Positions 18,101 to 26,100 are shown, numbered from the stretch's first letter. The stretch: 64,000 nt of DNA from an uncultured Bacteroides sp. (GCA_900552075.1 URYL01000004.1:132071-196070); one strand, 5' to 3'. Numbers and translations: made by a program. Notes: generated by a model not told the origin, from the letters alone.

Positions 18101-18698
18101 TCTTGTTTGCATCCATCAATCGCTCGTCATTCGCCCCATACACAAAAGCAATCTTCCGAGACTCGGCCTGCTCCTTCATCTGGAAAGAGAAATCCAAGCG
18201 GAACACAGGCAGATAGGGAGAATAAAGCACCTGGTCCTCATCGTCTCCCCCAATCCAGCGGGCTCCGTGCCAGCCATCCGCCTCGTGGTCCGTCAGCAGG
18301 CTGGTTTCAAACCAGGACGTTCCTTCCTGCACCTTCCCCTGATTGTTCCACACCTTCACCTGCCACGTATAACGGGTAGTCGGCTGCAAGGCTTCTCCCT
18401 GGTACACCACCTGCTGGGACGCATCTCCTGCCACCTTTCCGGAATCCCATACCCGCTTTCCAGCCTCATCCTGCACAATCAGCTGATAGGCCGTCTGATA
18501 GATTCCTCTTTCCTGCGGAGCAGCCGTCAGCTGCCAGCCAAACCTCGGAGCGGGGGTGTCTATGCCAAGAGGAGTCTCGACCAGTTCTACGGTCATCCCT
18601 GCCAAAGAGAGCGATTCTTTCTTATAGGTATTGCCCGATAGTATGATTCCCAACAAAATTGCGATAAGTAAATGCTTCCCCACCATAGCCTGTTTCAT
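15186..18698 (-). CDS. Alpha-L-rhamnosidase, GH78
   Basis: 1170 residues with an N-terminal hydrophobic signal (no lipobox Cys), so periplasmic or exported. It releases terminal alpha-L-rhamnose from plant or bacterial polysaccharides and glycosides by inversion. Order: beta-sandwich domains (from about residue 35, PLGIDTPAPRFGWQL), a large insertion, the Bac_rhamnosid_N region (YFNGQRVGKDYFNPGVTQY), then the (alpha/alpha)6 catalytic domain with DCPQRNERLGWAGD near residue 721. In this family the motif carries the catalytic acid; here Asn replaces the more common Asp of DCPQRDER. A C-terminal beta domain ends the protein. The upstream GH30 gene is 34 bp away on the same strand, so the two form an operon. 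Confidence 0.95.
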   Translation of the reverse strand: MKQAMVGKHLLIAILLGIILSGNTYKKESLSLAGMTVELVETPLGIDTPAPRFGWQLTAAPQERGIYQTAYQLIVQDEAGKRVWDSGKVAGDASQQVVYQGEALQPTTRYTWQVKVWNNQGKVQEGTSWFETSLLTDHEADGWHGARWIGGDDEDQVLYSPYLPVFRLDFSFQMKEQAESRKIAFVYGANDERLMDANKNLYHLSNGKDASYIKVEFDLTPLKGGGNAWIHLYRAGYQPDDKPSVPLKSFLIPNDVLNAGNQYQAHTFSLYSNLGFTTLKKGETQLGEVNVNPLGQGGDFIAFPVVGEVGFALEDAKAFSRVKTDIRNFRSPENRLTSVKLDASRLKGGRKWYVQDPSRNSMPMLRTEFATSSNKIKNARLYVTSRGIYEMYFNGQRVGKDYFNPGVTQYNKTHLYQVYDVTQLVQTGKNALGTVLAEGWWSGGATYAGENWNFFGDRQSLLAQLVVTYEDGRQQAVVTSPDTWKYFNQGPVVYGSFFQGEVYDARKEQAIAGWSRPGYDDSAWKPAVEVTLENHVSQVGGGNVPKVNDYSAFHLKAQYGQTVRAIQQLTARSVEEVRPGIFVYDMGQNMVGVPEITLHGMEAGREINLRYAEVKYPDLPRYAGNEGMIMLENIRAAMTQDKYITKGGKETIAPRFTYHGYRYVEITGIDKALPLESVKGTVLSSIDGLASQYETSNEKVNQLWHNIVWSTYANFFSIPTDCPQRNERLGWAGDISVFSRTATYLADVPQFLRRYLQAMRDVQREDGRFPDVAPLGVGFGGLLWGSAGITVPWEVYQQYGDKTLLAEHYAAMGRYIDYILAKTINPETGILEQEKVWGNLGDWLGPEDNKNDKTLMWEAYFLYDLDIMVKVSKLLGKESEARRYADLYQKRKDFFLCTYVDKATARTISSGADGPEKGKPVDIQTSYVLPLAFGLVPPELRKEFAAHLAQTVQRENVGDDGKTYPAYSLMTGFIGTAWISKALSDNGYDDVAYKLLQQTIYPSWLYSVEQGATTIWERLNSYTHVDGFGENNRMNSFNHYSFGAVGAWMYAYSLGIMRDENHPGFKHFVLSPRVDPTGQMTFARGHYDSLYGRIESAWEVKDGEVRYSFTVPANTSATLYLPVASVDSVTENGCVLQAGRNGVKEVMWQEGMLRVEVLSGTYQWVVQVMP

Positions 18699-18732
18699 GA
18701 TCTTGCTTCCAAATTTTCAATGCCTTTCTGTA

Positions 18733-20244
18733 TTATTTCATTTCAAACGTATTCATGGAATGAGGAGCCAACACCACTTCCAAATAACGCTTGCCCAACT
18801 TTACGGTCAGCTTTTGTGACTCTTCCTTGAAATTTCCGGCTATCACCACATATTTCTGTGCCGGAGTCTTTACCACCAGCACCGGTTTCTTGTCGTCTCC
18901 TTCCGGCTTATAGGCCAGCACTTCCGAACCGAAGGTAATGTAATGGGCATAATGCTTTACCGCAAAGTATTCAGGTGTATACGTAAACGTACGTGTCTTT
19001 GAATCAACCCGAATCAAGGCATTCTGTTTCCATCCCCAGGTGCTTGTTCCATCATCCGACAAAATAAAATTCCAAAGGTTATACTCGTTGCATCCGTTCC
19101 CCAGATAATGGTTAATCAACTCAAAGGTATGTTCACCCGACTTCCAGTCAAAGCTTCCCCAGCCACATTCACTCTCGGAACAAATGTAACTCCAGTCGGG
19201 ATGCTGCTGCCGGATGGCTGACAGAATCTCGCGTCCTTCCCATTGAAAACCCATTCCAGAAATACAAGCCTGCAGCTGTTTGTCCGAAAGAATCTTTTCC
19301 ACGTGATCCTGTCGGTTCGTATTCAATGTGCCTAAATACAACTTCACCTCGGGATGTGCCTTTTTCAGTGCCGGAGCCAGATAATCCCGATTAAAGAGGA
19401 TAGTCCCTTCTGCCGTCCATGCACATCCAGGATAGGGGGTATAGCTGTACGCCTCATTCTGATACATCACCATATCAATAGGAATGCCTTCTGCCTTGTA
19501 GGCATCGATGAACTTACAGAAGTAATTGGCATAAGTCCGCAAATAGCGAGAATCTTGTATCATATAGTCGGTAGTAGCCAGCTGACGGGGGAATTTTCCT
19601 TTGCGTTCTCCTACCAGCTTCATCTCGTCCGGATCGGTTGTTCCGCCTACATTTCCATACAGCAGGTAATCCAACTTCGGCGACAGATGGTTGGCCGGAC
19701 TGCTCAACACCGGATAATCTCCATTTATTTTCAACCAACTGGGAGGAGACCAGGGAGAAATCCAAAAGGTAAGTGCCGGATTGTATTTCTGTGCTGCCCG
19801 GATAAAAGGAATAATCGCCTGTTTATCCCGATCGATGTTGAAATAGCGTAATGCAAAATCCCCTTCCACCTCATCGCAGCTGTACCAGGAACGGGCATAG
19901 TCGTTGGCACCCAATGAAATCCGTCCCCGCCCGATACGCAAATCACCATCCGAAGCAAATACCTTCTTCAAGATTTCATCCTGCTCTTTGCGGGTCAGCA
20001 CACCCAGCGCATCCCAACAAAGTTCATTGAAAGTGACTCCCCAGGTCTTAAACGTGGCAATTTTAGTATTTCCCTCCACAGACACATCTGGAAGGGTATT
20101 TATTTCGCTTTTCAAACGGACAGTGGATTGTTGCCAGGTATCATTCTCACTGCTATGTATCCAGCGATAAGTTTGTGCAGAAAGTTGTACGGTCCCTAAG
20201 GTTACCAGACAGCTTACACAATACATCCTTAATCGAGTTTTCAT
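18733..20244 (-). CDS. GH30 family glycoside hydrolase
   Basis: 503 residues with a signal peptide ending near ALSA-like LSAQ, so exported. GH30 is a retaining family covering beta-glucosidase, beta-1,6-glucanase, beta-xylosidase and xylanase activities. The acid/base Glu is in MYQNEAYS (Glu264) and the nucleophile in ICSESECGW (Glu357). WISPWSPPSWLK is also typical of the family. A C-terminal beta domain (from about residue 430) ends with APHSMNTFEMK. It is the first gene of a two-gene operon with the GH78 rhamnosidase, suggesting joint attack on a rhamnose- and beta-glucoside- or beta-xyloside-containing glycan. No SusC/SusD lies beside them. Subfamily not assigned. Confidence 0.9.
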   Translation of the reverse strand: MKTRLRMYCVSCLVTLGTVQLSAQTYRWIHSSENDTWQQSTVRLKSEINTLPDVSVEGNTKIATFKTWGVTFNELCWDALGVLTRKEQDEILKKVFASDGDLRIGRGRISLGANDYARSWYSCDEVEGDFALRYFNIDRDKQAIIPFIRAAQKYNPALTFWISPWSPPSWLKINGDYPVLSSPANHLSPKLDYLLYGNVGGTTDPDEMKLVGERKGKFPRQLATTDYMIQDSRYLRTYANYFCKFIDAYKAEGIPIDMVMYQNEAYSYTPYPGCAWTAEGTILFNRDYLAPALKKAHPEVKLYLGTLNTNRQDHVEKILSDKQLQACISGMGFQWEGREILSAIRQQHPDWSYICSESECGWGSFDWKSGEHTFELINHYLGNGCNEYNLWNFILSDDGTSTWGWKQNALIRVDSKTRTFTYTPEYFAVKHYAHYITFGSEVLAYKPEGDDKKPVLVVKTPAQKYVVIAGNFKEESQKLTVKLGKRYLEVVLAPHSMNTFEMK

Positions 20245-20353
20245 GGTAAGTACAGATTTTAGTTGAATCTAAAGACGACGTAAAAGTATTAATTTTAAAG
20301 CTAACACGGCATTAAAAGGCAAATTTATCAGTATTTTTTATATTTCCCTATAC

Positions 20354-20436
20354 GGAAACATACGTTTTCCTACCGTGAAACGTACGTTTCCGCACTGAGA
20401 AACGTATGTTTTCCGTAAAGGAAACGTAAAAGAAAC
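20354..20436. repeat. Palindrome array C: four 17-bp units at exact 22-bp period
   Basis: Units start at 20354, 20376, 20398 and 20420. The core is GGAAACGTACGTTTCC, a perfect 16-bp palindrome, with variants such as GGAAACATACGTTTTCC. Spacers are TACCG, CACTG and GTAAA. The consensus is the same as array D at 45711, 25 kb away. It lies in the 470-bp divergent gap between the GH30 gene and the DUF3836 operon. Function unknown. Confidence 0.87.
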
Positions 20437-20578
20437 CACTGCATTTCTCCATCCATATCCTTAGGTTTTCCAAAATTCAGACCTTACCATACGCCTATGC
20501 TCCTTAAAGCCTGCAAAGTCCTCTTTTCTCCTTTTCCAGGCCTTTAAGCCTCATTTTCCCCGTAAAAAAGGGAAAAAT

Positions 20579-20669
20579 TATCGTTTTTCGATAAAATATT
20601 TCTGTTTTTCTTTTGTAGTTCAAAAATAACACCTACATTTGCATATCGAAAAACGATAAATATTTATCG
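20579..20669 (+). promoter_or_regulatory. Promoter of the DUF3836-CPBP-DUF2975-XRE operon with bracketing operators
   Basis: The promoter is TTTG at 20612-20615 and TACATTTG at 20634-20641. Palindrome TATCGTTTTTCGATA (20579-20593) lies upstream of the -33 box. Its reverse complement TATCGAAAAACGATA (20644-20658) covers the expected transcription start. A further half-site TATCGA is at 20665-20670. The likely ligand is the XRE protein encoded by the last gene of the operon, giving negative autoregulation. The pairing of regulator and site is inferred from position and symmetry. Confidence 0.72.
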
Positions 20670-20715
20670 AAAACAAACGACACACACTATTATTTACACA
20701 CAAACACGTACAATT

Positions 20716-21036
20716 ATGAAAAAGACATTCACAAAAAAGACACTGGCAGCAGGAATCGCCGCTGCACTGATGACATTGACAGCCACACACGCAAACGCAA
20801 AAGAAACCTTCATTTACGGACAGAACCACCAAAGCTTGACGGTATCTACTCTGAATGAAGACGGCAAAACACTCACTCCCAAGTGGAAGTACGAATACCG
20901 ATACGACACACTGGGAACCCTGACCGAAAAAAAGGCTTACCGCTGGGATGCGGACCGAAAAACCTGGAATCCGGCTTATCTGCTGACCTGGGGCGCTGAA
21001 GGTCCGGCTCTTCAGAAACTTTCAACCAACAAGTAA
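20716..21036 (+). CDS. Small secreted protein, DUF3836-like
   Basis: 106 residues with a clear signal peptide (Lys-rich start, hydrophobic AAGIAAALMTLTA, cleavage after HANA). The mature part of about 78 residues has a repeated aromatic/charged pattern (KWKYEYRYDTLG, KKAYRWDADRKTW) like short YD-type beta strands. It resembles Bacteroides proteins I recall as DUF3836; function unknown. It is the first gene behind a strong promoter with two operators and is followed 26 bp later by a membrane protease gene, suggesting that the secreted product and the membrane proteins work together. Confidence 0.75.
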   Translation: MKKTFTKKTLAAGIAAALMTLTATHANAKETFIYGQNHQSLTVSTLNEDGKTLTPKWKYEYRYDTLGTLTEKKAYRWDADRKTWNPAYLLTWGAEGPALQKLSTNK

Positions 21037-21062
21037 ACAAACTTTTTAAAACGTACACGATT

Positions 21063-21932
21063 ATGGGACGCACCATCAAATTATTACTGTATTTCTTTGC
21101 CTATCAACTGGCTTTCATGGGAGTAGCCATCTGTGGATACATGTGGTATCACCACACCTTCGAATTGCCGAAGACACCCGACAGTCTGTATACAAACCTG
21201 ATTATGCTGGCACAGGTACTCTCTACCGCCGCAGTAGGCATCCATCTGCTGGCAGGTAAATATGTGGGACTGGACCGGAAGACTTGGGGATATCACTGCT
21301 CCCCCAAACTGTTAGTTACATCGGTGATATTCATTTTAGCAATGGGCTTTTGGACCAATTACTTCAATGAACTGGCCGACCTTCCCAACAATATGGAAGC
21401 TACCTTTGACATGATGATGCACCATCCCTTAGGTATCGTGGCCATCGTCATCATGGCTCCCCTCGTAGAGGAACTGCTGTTCCGTGGTGCCATTCAGGGA
21501 CATCTGCTCCGCAAATGGAAACATCCGGCAGGGGCCATCGTACTTTCTTCATTGATTTTCGGACTGGTACACGGCAACTGGGTACAGGCACCTTTCGCCT
21601 TTGTTACCGGACTGGCGCTGGGATGGATGTACTACCGCACGGGGAGTCTGTTACCCGGCATCCTGATGCACTTTGTCAATAACAGTGCGGCTGTGATTGC
21701 TTTCTTATCGGCAGACGACCCGAATGCAACCATGGTTTCTACTTATGGAGCCACCGGAGCGGCGCTCATGGCAGCCGGAGGATTTGTCCTCACCGTCCTC
21801 TGCGTACTGTTCATCCAAAAGAAGCTGGTTCCGCAACCGGCTTCATGGCATCAGCCTGCCCAAGAAGAAACGATTGAAATAGAAGACCAGACATTATCCG
21901 CACAAACACATTCACACGATGAAAACATTTAA
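21063..21932 (+). CDS. CPBP family intramembrane metalloprotease (Abi/Rce1-like)
   Basis: 289 residues with about eight membrane segments. Family motifs are in order: EELLFRG (Glu136, Glu137, Arg141), FGLVH (His170) and HFVNN (His203, Asn207), the expected zinc and catalytic residues of CPBP proteases. Such proteins cleave prenylated or membrane peptides and in bacteria are linked to bacteriocin immunity, signalling and maturation of small secreted peptides. A soluble Glu/Thr-rich tail ends with EETIEIEDQTL. The gene overlaps the next by 14 bp. The nearby small secreted protein is a natural candidate substrate or partner, but that is inference. Confidence 0.87.
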   Translation: MGRTIKLLLYFFAYQLAFMGVAICGYMWYHHTFELPKTPDSLYTNLIMLAQVLSTAAVGIHLLAGKYVGLDRKTWGYHCSPKLLVTSVIFILAMGFWTNYFNELADLPNNMEATFDMMMHHPLGIVAIVIMAPLVEELLFRGAIQGHLLRKWKHPAGAIVLSSLIFGLVHGNWVQAPFAFVTGLALGWMYYRTGSLLPGILMHFVNNSAAVIAFLSADDPNATMVSTYGATGAALMAAGGFVLTVLCVLFIQKKLVPQPASWHQPAQEETIEIEDQTLSAQTHSHDENI

Positions 21933-22533
21933 AATCATTGCATTAATCGCCCTCCTTGGCATCTTGTTCGAATCGATAGGAGGGTTCATCGACGGCTGGA
22001 ACGAACCCGACCAACTGGCTCCCATTCGCATAGAACGTACCCATCCCGCTTTCGACAAAGTGACTGCGGTGACCTTTGATGTACTGCCACAGTCAGCCCA
22101 ACAAGTAACCAACCTGCAAACCGATACTCGTGTACCGGCCGGATTCATACAATGCCATGCATATATCACTCCCAGTGGTCTTACGACTTTCGCTTATGTG
22201 TTGCTGGCAATTACGGGATTGTTTACCCTATATGGATTCTACAGCCTCATCCGCCTGTTTATCTCCGTCATCCGTAAAGAGATATTCACACCCACCAATA
22301 TCCGGCGCATCCGATGGGGAGTCTATCCTCCCACCGCCTACACTTTGGCCAAATATTTCCTGTCGTGGTGTGAATCTCACGATGCCATGACCCAACTCAC
22401 CGTTCCGGGGTATGTCATTCAGCCTGCTTCTCCCTTTGAATTCAGCTGGATGAGCCTCATACTCCTGATACTTCTCACGGAGGTCTTCGTAGTTGCCGTA
22501 CGCTTGAAACAAGAAAACGATTTGACGATTTAA
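21919..22533 (+). CDS. DUF2975 family membrane protein (first copy)
   Basis: 204 residues. An N-terminal signal-anchor segment, an extracytoplasmic region of about 70 residues, then three hydrophobic segments, ending with the family tail EVFVVAVRLKQENDLTI. DUF2975 proteins typically sit next to a small XRE regulator (YozG-like), as here. Function unknown. It overlaps the CPBP gene by 14 bp and is a paralogue of the next gene, which has the same tail ALGLRLKEENDLTI, so the pair arose by tandem duplication. Confidence 0.82.
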   Translation: MKTFKIIALIALLGILFESIGGFIDGWNEPDQLAPIRIERTHPAFDKVTAVTFDVLPQSAQQVTNLQTDTRVPAGFIQCHAYITPSGLTTFAYVLLAITGLFTLYGFYSLIRLFISVIRKEIFTPTNIRRIRWGVYPPTAYTLAKYFLSWCESHDAMTQLTVPGYVIQPASPFEFSWMSLILLILLTEVFVVAVRLKQENDLTI

Positions 22534-22549
22534 AACCATCCTTCGCATT

Positions 22550-23197
22550 ATGAAAAAGAAATTGAATATATTCTGCGCATGCGTGATTGCCGCTTTTCTG
22601 CTGTCTGTTTCCGGAAATGTATACATGGTCGCAAAAATATTTATCAACGGGATAGAAATCGGCATGAAAGCCGCTCAAGGAGAAATCATGAACGTTCCCC
22701 AATATAAAACGGTGCACGTTCTGCCCACCGACCTGACGGAAACAGCTGGTACGGTCACCAACCTAAAAGACGGTAAGCAACTGGCCATCAAACCTATGAC
22801 AGCACTGATTGAATATCCTTACACCAATACTAGTCTTGGTATCAGTGTATTACAGGGATTCATCGGTTTCATTGTCCTCGCTGGATTTATCTATGTCGTT
22901 GTCTATTTCGGCAAGCTGATGATACACATCAACCGGAACATCGTGTTCGACTGGATCAACGTAAAACACCTGCGCCGTATCGGTTGGAGCATGGTAGGGA
23001 TGTGTGTACTTGGTTATATCAGCATCTGGATTTCGAACCATCAGTTTGCACAAGCCATTGAACTGGCGGGAAGCGAATTCAACACCCTGATGGCTTTTTC
23101 TGACTCCACACTGATTTTAGGTTTTATCGCCCTGCTGGCTGCTGAAATCTTTGCCCTCGGCCTGCGACTGAAAGAAGAAAATGATTTGACTATTTAA
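22550..23197 (+). CDS. DUF2975 family membrane protein (second copy)
   Basis: 215 residues with the same layout as the preceding gene: N-terminal membrane segment, extracytoplasmic stretch, then three membrane segments and a short cytoplasmic tail LKEENDLTI. The two copies have diverged strongly in the extracytoplasmic part and agree best in the tail and in the RRIxW segment before the third helix. It is 16 bp after the first copy and 14 bp before the XRE gene. A membrane sensor that controls the XRE regulator is a plausible model. Confidence 0.82.
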   Translation: MKKKLNIFCACVIAAFLLSVSGNVYMVAKIFINGIEIGMKAAQGEIMNVPQYKTVHVLPTDLTETAGTVTNLKDGKQLAIKPMTALIEYPYTNTSLGISVLQGFIGFIVLAGFIYVVVYFGKLMIHINRNIVFDWINVKHLRRIGWSMVGMCVLGYISIWISNHQFAQAIELAGSEFNTLMAFSDSTLILGFIALLAAEIFALGLRLKEENDLTI

Positions 23198-23211
23198 CCC
23201 AACCACTAACT

Positions 23212-23421
23212 ATGCCGATTATCGTAAATCTCGATGTGATGATGGCGAAACGGAAAGTTTCGCTGGGAGAGCTTGCCGAACGGATTGACCTGACACCGGC
23301 AAACCTCTCTATCCTGAAAACAGGAAAAGCCAAGGCCATACGCTTCTCTACCCTGGAGGCCATCTGTAAGGAACTGGACTGCCAGCCAGGGGATATATTG
23401 GAATATCGGGCGGAAGAATAG
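23212..23421 (+). CDS. Small XRE-family transcriptional regulator (YozG-like)
   Basis: 69 residues, almost entirely one helix-turn-helix domain: VNLDVMMAKRKVSLGELAE, then RIDLTPANLSILKTGKAKAI and FSTLEAICKELDCQPGDIL. This is the short Cro/CI-type regulator found next to DUF2975 genes in many phyla. With no ligand domain it presumably acts as a homodimer at a palindrome; the TATCG-N5-CGATA sites bracketing the operon promoter at 20579-20658 fit. Last gene of the operon. Confidence 0.9.
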   Translation: MPIIVNLDVMMAKRKVSLGELAERIDLTPANLSILKTGKAKAIRFSTLEAICKELDCQPGDILEYRAEE

Positions 23422-23442
23422 AAAGACAACAAATGTATACAC

Positions 23443-23482
23443 AAAAAACAGGCCTGTCTGGAATGAATCATTCCAGACAGGC
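23443..23482. terminator. Long hairpin terminator between XRE operon and ROK gene
   Basis: Perfect 15-bp arms, GCCTGTCTGGAATGA (23452-23466) and TCATTCCAGACAGGC (23468-23482), with a one-base centre. On the minus strand it is followed by TGTTTTTTG, so it chiefly ends the ROK transcript. It may also stop the convergent XRE operon. Confidence 0.85.
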
Positions 23483-23500
23483 TCACCTATTTTCTATGAT

Positions 23501-24709
23501 TTACCATTCAAACAATTTGCTTCTGGACAGCAGACAAGCACCTACCACTCCTGCTTTTGCTTGCAGCTTCGACAAGACTACAGCCGAATCCTTACTTACC
23601 AGATTCAAAGAGTATTTGCGGATGGCAGTCTTGATGGGTTGCAAGATATAATCTTCCGTCAATGCCAGCGTTCCGCCGATGACCACCAGTTCCGGGTTGA
23701 ACAAGTTAATCAGTCCTGCAAGATAACGTCCCAGCTTACGACCGATTTCTTCTACCAGTTCAATACACAGGATATCTTCTTTATTGGTGGCCTCCACAAT
23801 CTCTTCCAGCGTAAGTGAGGACTCACCTGAAAGAATTCTCTTGGAAAGAATGGTAGTCTGTCCGTTCTTTACCCGCTCACAAAGAATCCGATGCAGGGCC
23901 GAACCGGAAACCTCGGTTTCCAGACATCCCTTTTTTCCGCAACGGCAGATGATTTCATTGTCAAACACATTGAAATGACCGAATTCTCCCGAGAAACCCG
24001 AACGCCCCGTATAGATTTTTCCGTCAATGATAAAGGCTGAACCAAGTCCCCAGCTGAGATTGATGAACACCACATCTTTTTCTCCTTTAACCACTCCTTT
24101 CAGAAGCTCGCCATAGGCCATGGCACGGGTATCGTTATCGATGCCTACCGGAATACCAATCTTTTCTGTCAAAATTTCGGCCAGCGGACGTTCCTCGAAA
24201 TTAAACATGCTGAAGCTATAACCTTCCTCCGGATTCACACGCCCGGATATGTTCACTCCTACCTGAAGAATTCTGTCCCTGATATTTTTATGTTTCTCAA
24301 CGAAAGTGCAAATATGCTGAATCAGTAAATCCAGACTTCCCACCGTATTGTCGAGCCGGCACTCTATTCCCATCTGAATATCTACCATGTCACCCGTAAA
24401 ATTCATCAGTCCGATGTTCAGACAAAATGCCTTGATATCCACTCCTACCATATAGGCTGAATCCGGATTCAGACCATACAGATTAGGAGGTCTGCCCTCG
24501 CTGGTCTCCTGCTTTCCATAATTGATGATGTATCCTTCATCCACCAGCTCCATCACGAACTTGGTGACAGTAGGGATACTTAAATCTATGTCTTTTGCCA
24601 AATCGGGAATAGTAGAAGAATGATTGTGCATCAGATAGGTGATTATCCGTTTTTGAGTAAGCATATTTTTCGTGCCATTTCCCAGCCCTTCGATTAACTT
24701 GTGTACCAT
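23501..24709 (-). CDS. ROK family transcriptional regulator, probable repressor of the sialic acid genes
   Basis: 402 residues from ATG 24709. An N-terminal winged helix (LTQKRIITYLM, then STIPDLAKDIDLSIPTVTKF) is followed by a ROK sugar-kinase-like domain. The zinc site GEFGHFN with His245 and the CRCGKKGCLE motif (Cys255, Cys257, Cys262) are intact. ROK repressors such as NagC or Mlc bind DNA until a sugar or sugar phosphate releases them. The gene is divergent from nanM and the nan genes, which points to control by a sialic acid intermediate such as ManNAc or GlcNAc. Half-sites CATAAT overlapping its own start suggest autoregulation. Confidence 0.85.
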   Translation of the reverse strand: MVHKLIEGLGNGTKNMLTQKRIITYLMHNHSSTIPDLAKDIDLSIPTVTKFVMELVDEGYIINYGKQETSEGRPPNLYGLNPDSAYMVGVDIKAFCLNIGLMNFTGDMVDIQMGIECRLDNTVGSLDLLIQHICTFVEKHKNIRDRILQVGVNISGRVNPEEGYSFSMFNFEERPLAEILTEKIGIPVGIDNDTRAMAYGELLKGVVKGEKDVVFINLSWGLGSAFIIDGKIYTGRSGFSGEFGHFNVFDNEIICRCGKKGCLETEVSGSALHRILCERVKNGQTTILSKRILSGESSLTLEEIVEATNKEDILCIELVEEIGRKLGRYLAGLINLFNPELVVIGGTLALTEDYILQPIKTAIRKYSLNLVSKDSAVVLSKLQAKAGVVGACLLSRSKLFEW

Positions 24710-24726
24710 AATATTATGACCATAAT
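24707..24726. promoter_or_regulatory. Candidate ROK operator at the regulator's own start
   Basis: CATAATATTATG (24707-24718) is a perfect palindrome and ATTATG-AC-CATAAT (24713-24726) is another sharing its right half, giving three alternating half-sites at the start codon of the ROK gene. The sequence is AT-rich, so chance cannot be excluded. Confidence 0.35.
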
Positions 24727-25008
24727 TTAGTTGAACCCACAATAACCAGCTAAAATAACAGGCTATTCTTTTTTCATATTATTACATTTAACGCTAAGGC
24801 TCATAAGACAGTCCTACTTATTAAAATGACCTGCCCGACAAACCGATGGCTAAGATAATAAATTTATTGATACAAAACAATAAAAGCAAAATATTAATTA
24901 TCTATGGCAGAAGCCAAGAAAATTCTTCATTAAATCATGGACAACTTAAATATTATGCTTATTTTAGCAGAAACAATTCCATCCTTCTTTAACCGAATGA
25001 AGATACGT
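24727..25008. other. Divergent intergenic region between ROK regulator and nanM
   Basis: AT-rich control region. It contains the 12-bp palindrome AATAAATTTATT (24857-24868), similar to AATAAAT-CA-ATTTATT at 26146-26161 just before nanL, so the two may be sites for the same regulator. I find no clean TAnnTTTG promoter here. Confidence 0.4.
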
Positions 25009-26100
25009 ATGAAAAAACAATTTCTGATTTGGGGAATCTTGGTATTCCAATATGCAATATCTCTGGCACAATCTGTACCCGACTATCCGATTACACAAGG
25101 TGTGTCTGCTCCTTTTGCGGGCTTCATAAAAGACTGGCTGATAATAGGTGGGGGCTGCAATTTCCCCCTCAAGCCTGCTGCCGAAGGAGGAGAGAAAGTG
25201 TATTACGATCAGTGCTATGCGTTAAACGTCCAGTCTGAATATCCACAGTGGATACCGCTCCCCTCACTTCCCTGTCCGATAGCCTACGGCTGTACCATAG
25301 AAACTCCGGAAGGCTTGATCTGTATCGGGGGAGCCAATGCAGATTCCTGCCTGACCCGCGTATTCCGTATTCAAGCCACCGACTCTCCACAAAAGTTTGC
25401 CATCCAGTCACTTCCTTCACTGCCGGAAACCATAGACAACGCCGCGGCTACCCTTCTTAACGGCTGTATCTACCTTACCGGAGGAAACCAGCAGCACAGA
25501 CAGAACGCTCTGTATAAACTAGACTTGAATGCAAACCGTAACTGGCAGAAACTGTCTGCCTATCCGGGGCCTCAGCGCGTACAGCCGATTCTGGTCCACG
25601 ACGCGCACAAGCTTTATTTAATAGGTGGATACCAGGCTGCATCGGACACTTCAGAAAGCATACTTTCACACGACATCGTATGCTATCTCCCCGAAACCGA
25701 CCGCTGGGAGTACGAGTCGGACATACCCTTGGAAGAGAATGGAGAGAAACGCTGTATGGCGGGGGGAAGCGGCACCCAAACCTCCACACATCTCATCCTT
25801 ACCGGAGGGGTCAACTATAGCATTTTTAAAAAAGCCTTGGATGGAAAAGCCGGGAAAGACTATCTCACTCACGAACCATCCTGGTATCGGTTCAACGATG
25901 ACCTTCTCTGCTTTGACTTCACACATAAAAAATGGACCCAGCATTCCAACATCCCGGGTATGGCACGGGCCGGAGGTATTCTCCTGCTACATCGTCATTG
26001 TTTATACATGGTATGCGGAGAAACAAAACCTGGCATACGTACTCCACAAATTACTGTTTATCCGCTTAAAAAAGAAAGAGACTTTCAAAATAACCCCTAA
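25009..26100 (+). CDS. nanM: Kelch-repeat sialic acid mutarotase (NanM-like, cyclically permuted mutarotase family)
   Basis: 363 residues from ATG 25009, giving a signal peptide ending after ISLAQ; ATG 24997 is an alternative. The mature protein is a Kelch beta-propeller: repeated blade motifs DWLIIGGGCNFP, GLICIGGANAD, GCIYLTGGNQQ, KLYLIGGYQ, HLILTGGVN and CLYMVCGE. The E. coli homologue NanM speeds interconversion of alpha- and beta-N-acetylneuraminate in the periplasm, making the alpha form released by sialidases usable. It is the first gene of the nan cluster, opposite the ROK regulator, but separated from nanL by that gene's own promoter. Confidence 0.87.
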   Translation: MKKQFLIWGILVFQYAISLAQSVPDYPITQGVSAPFAGFIKDWLIIGGGCNFPLKPAAEGGEKVYYDQCYALNVQSEYPQWIPLPSLPCPIAYGCTIETPEGLICIGGANADSCLTRVFRIQATDSPQKFAIQSLPSLPETIDNAAATLLNGCIYLTGGNQQHRQNALYKLDLNANRNWQKLSAYPGPQRVQPILVHDAHKLYLIGGYQAASDTSESILSHDIVCYLPETDRWEYESDIPLEENGEKRCMAGGSGTQTSTHLILTGGVNYSIFKKALDGKAGKDYLTHEPSWYRFNDDLLCFDFTHKKWTQHSNIPGMARAGGILLLHRHCLYMVCGETKPGIRTPQITVYPLKKERDFQNNP

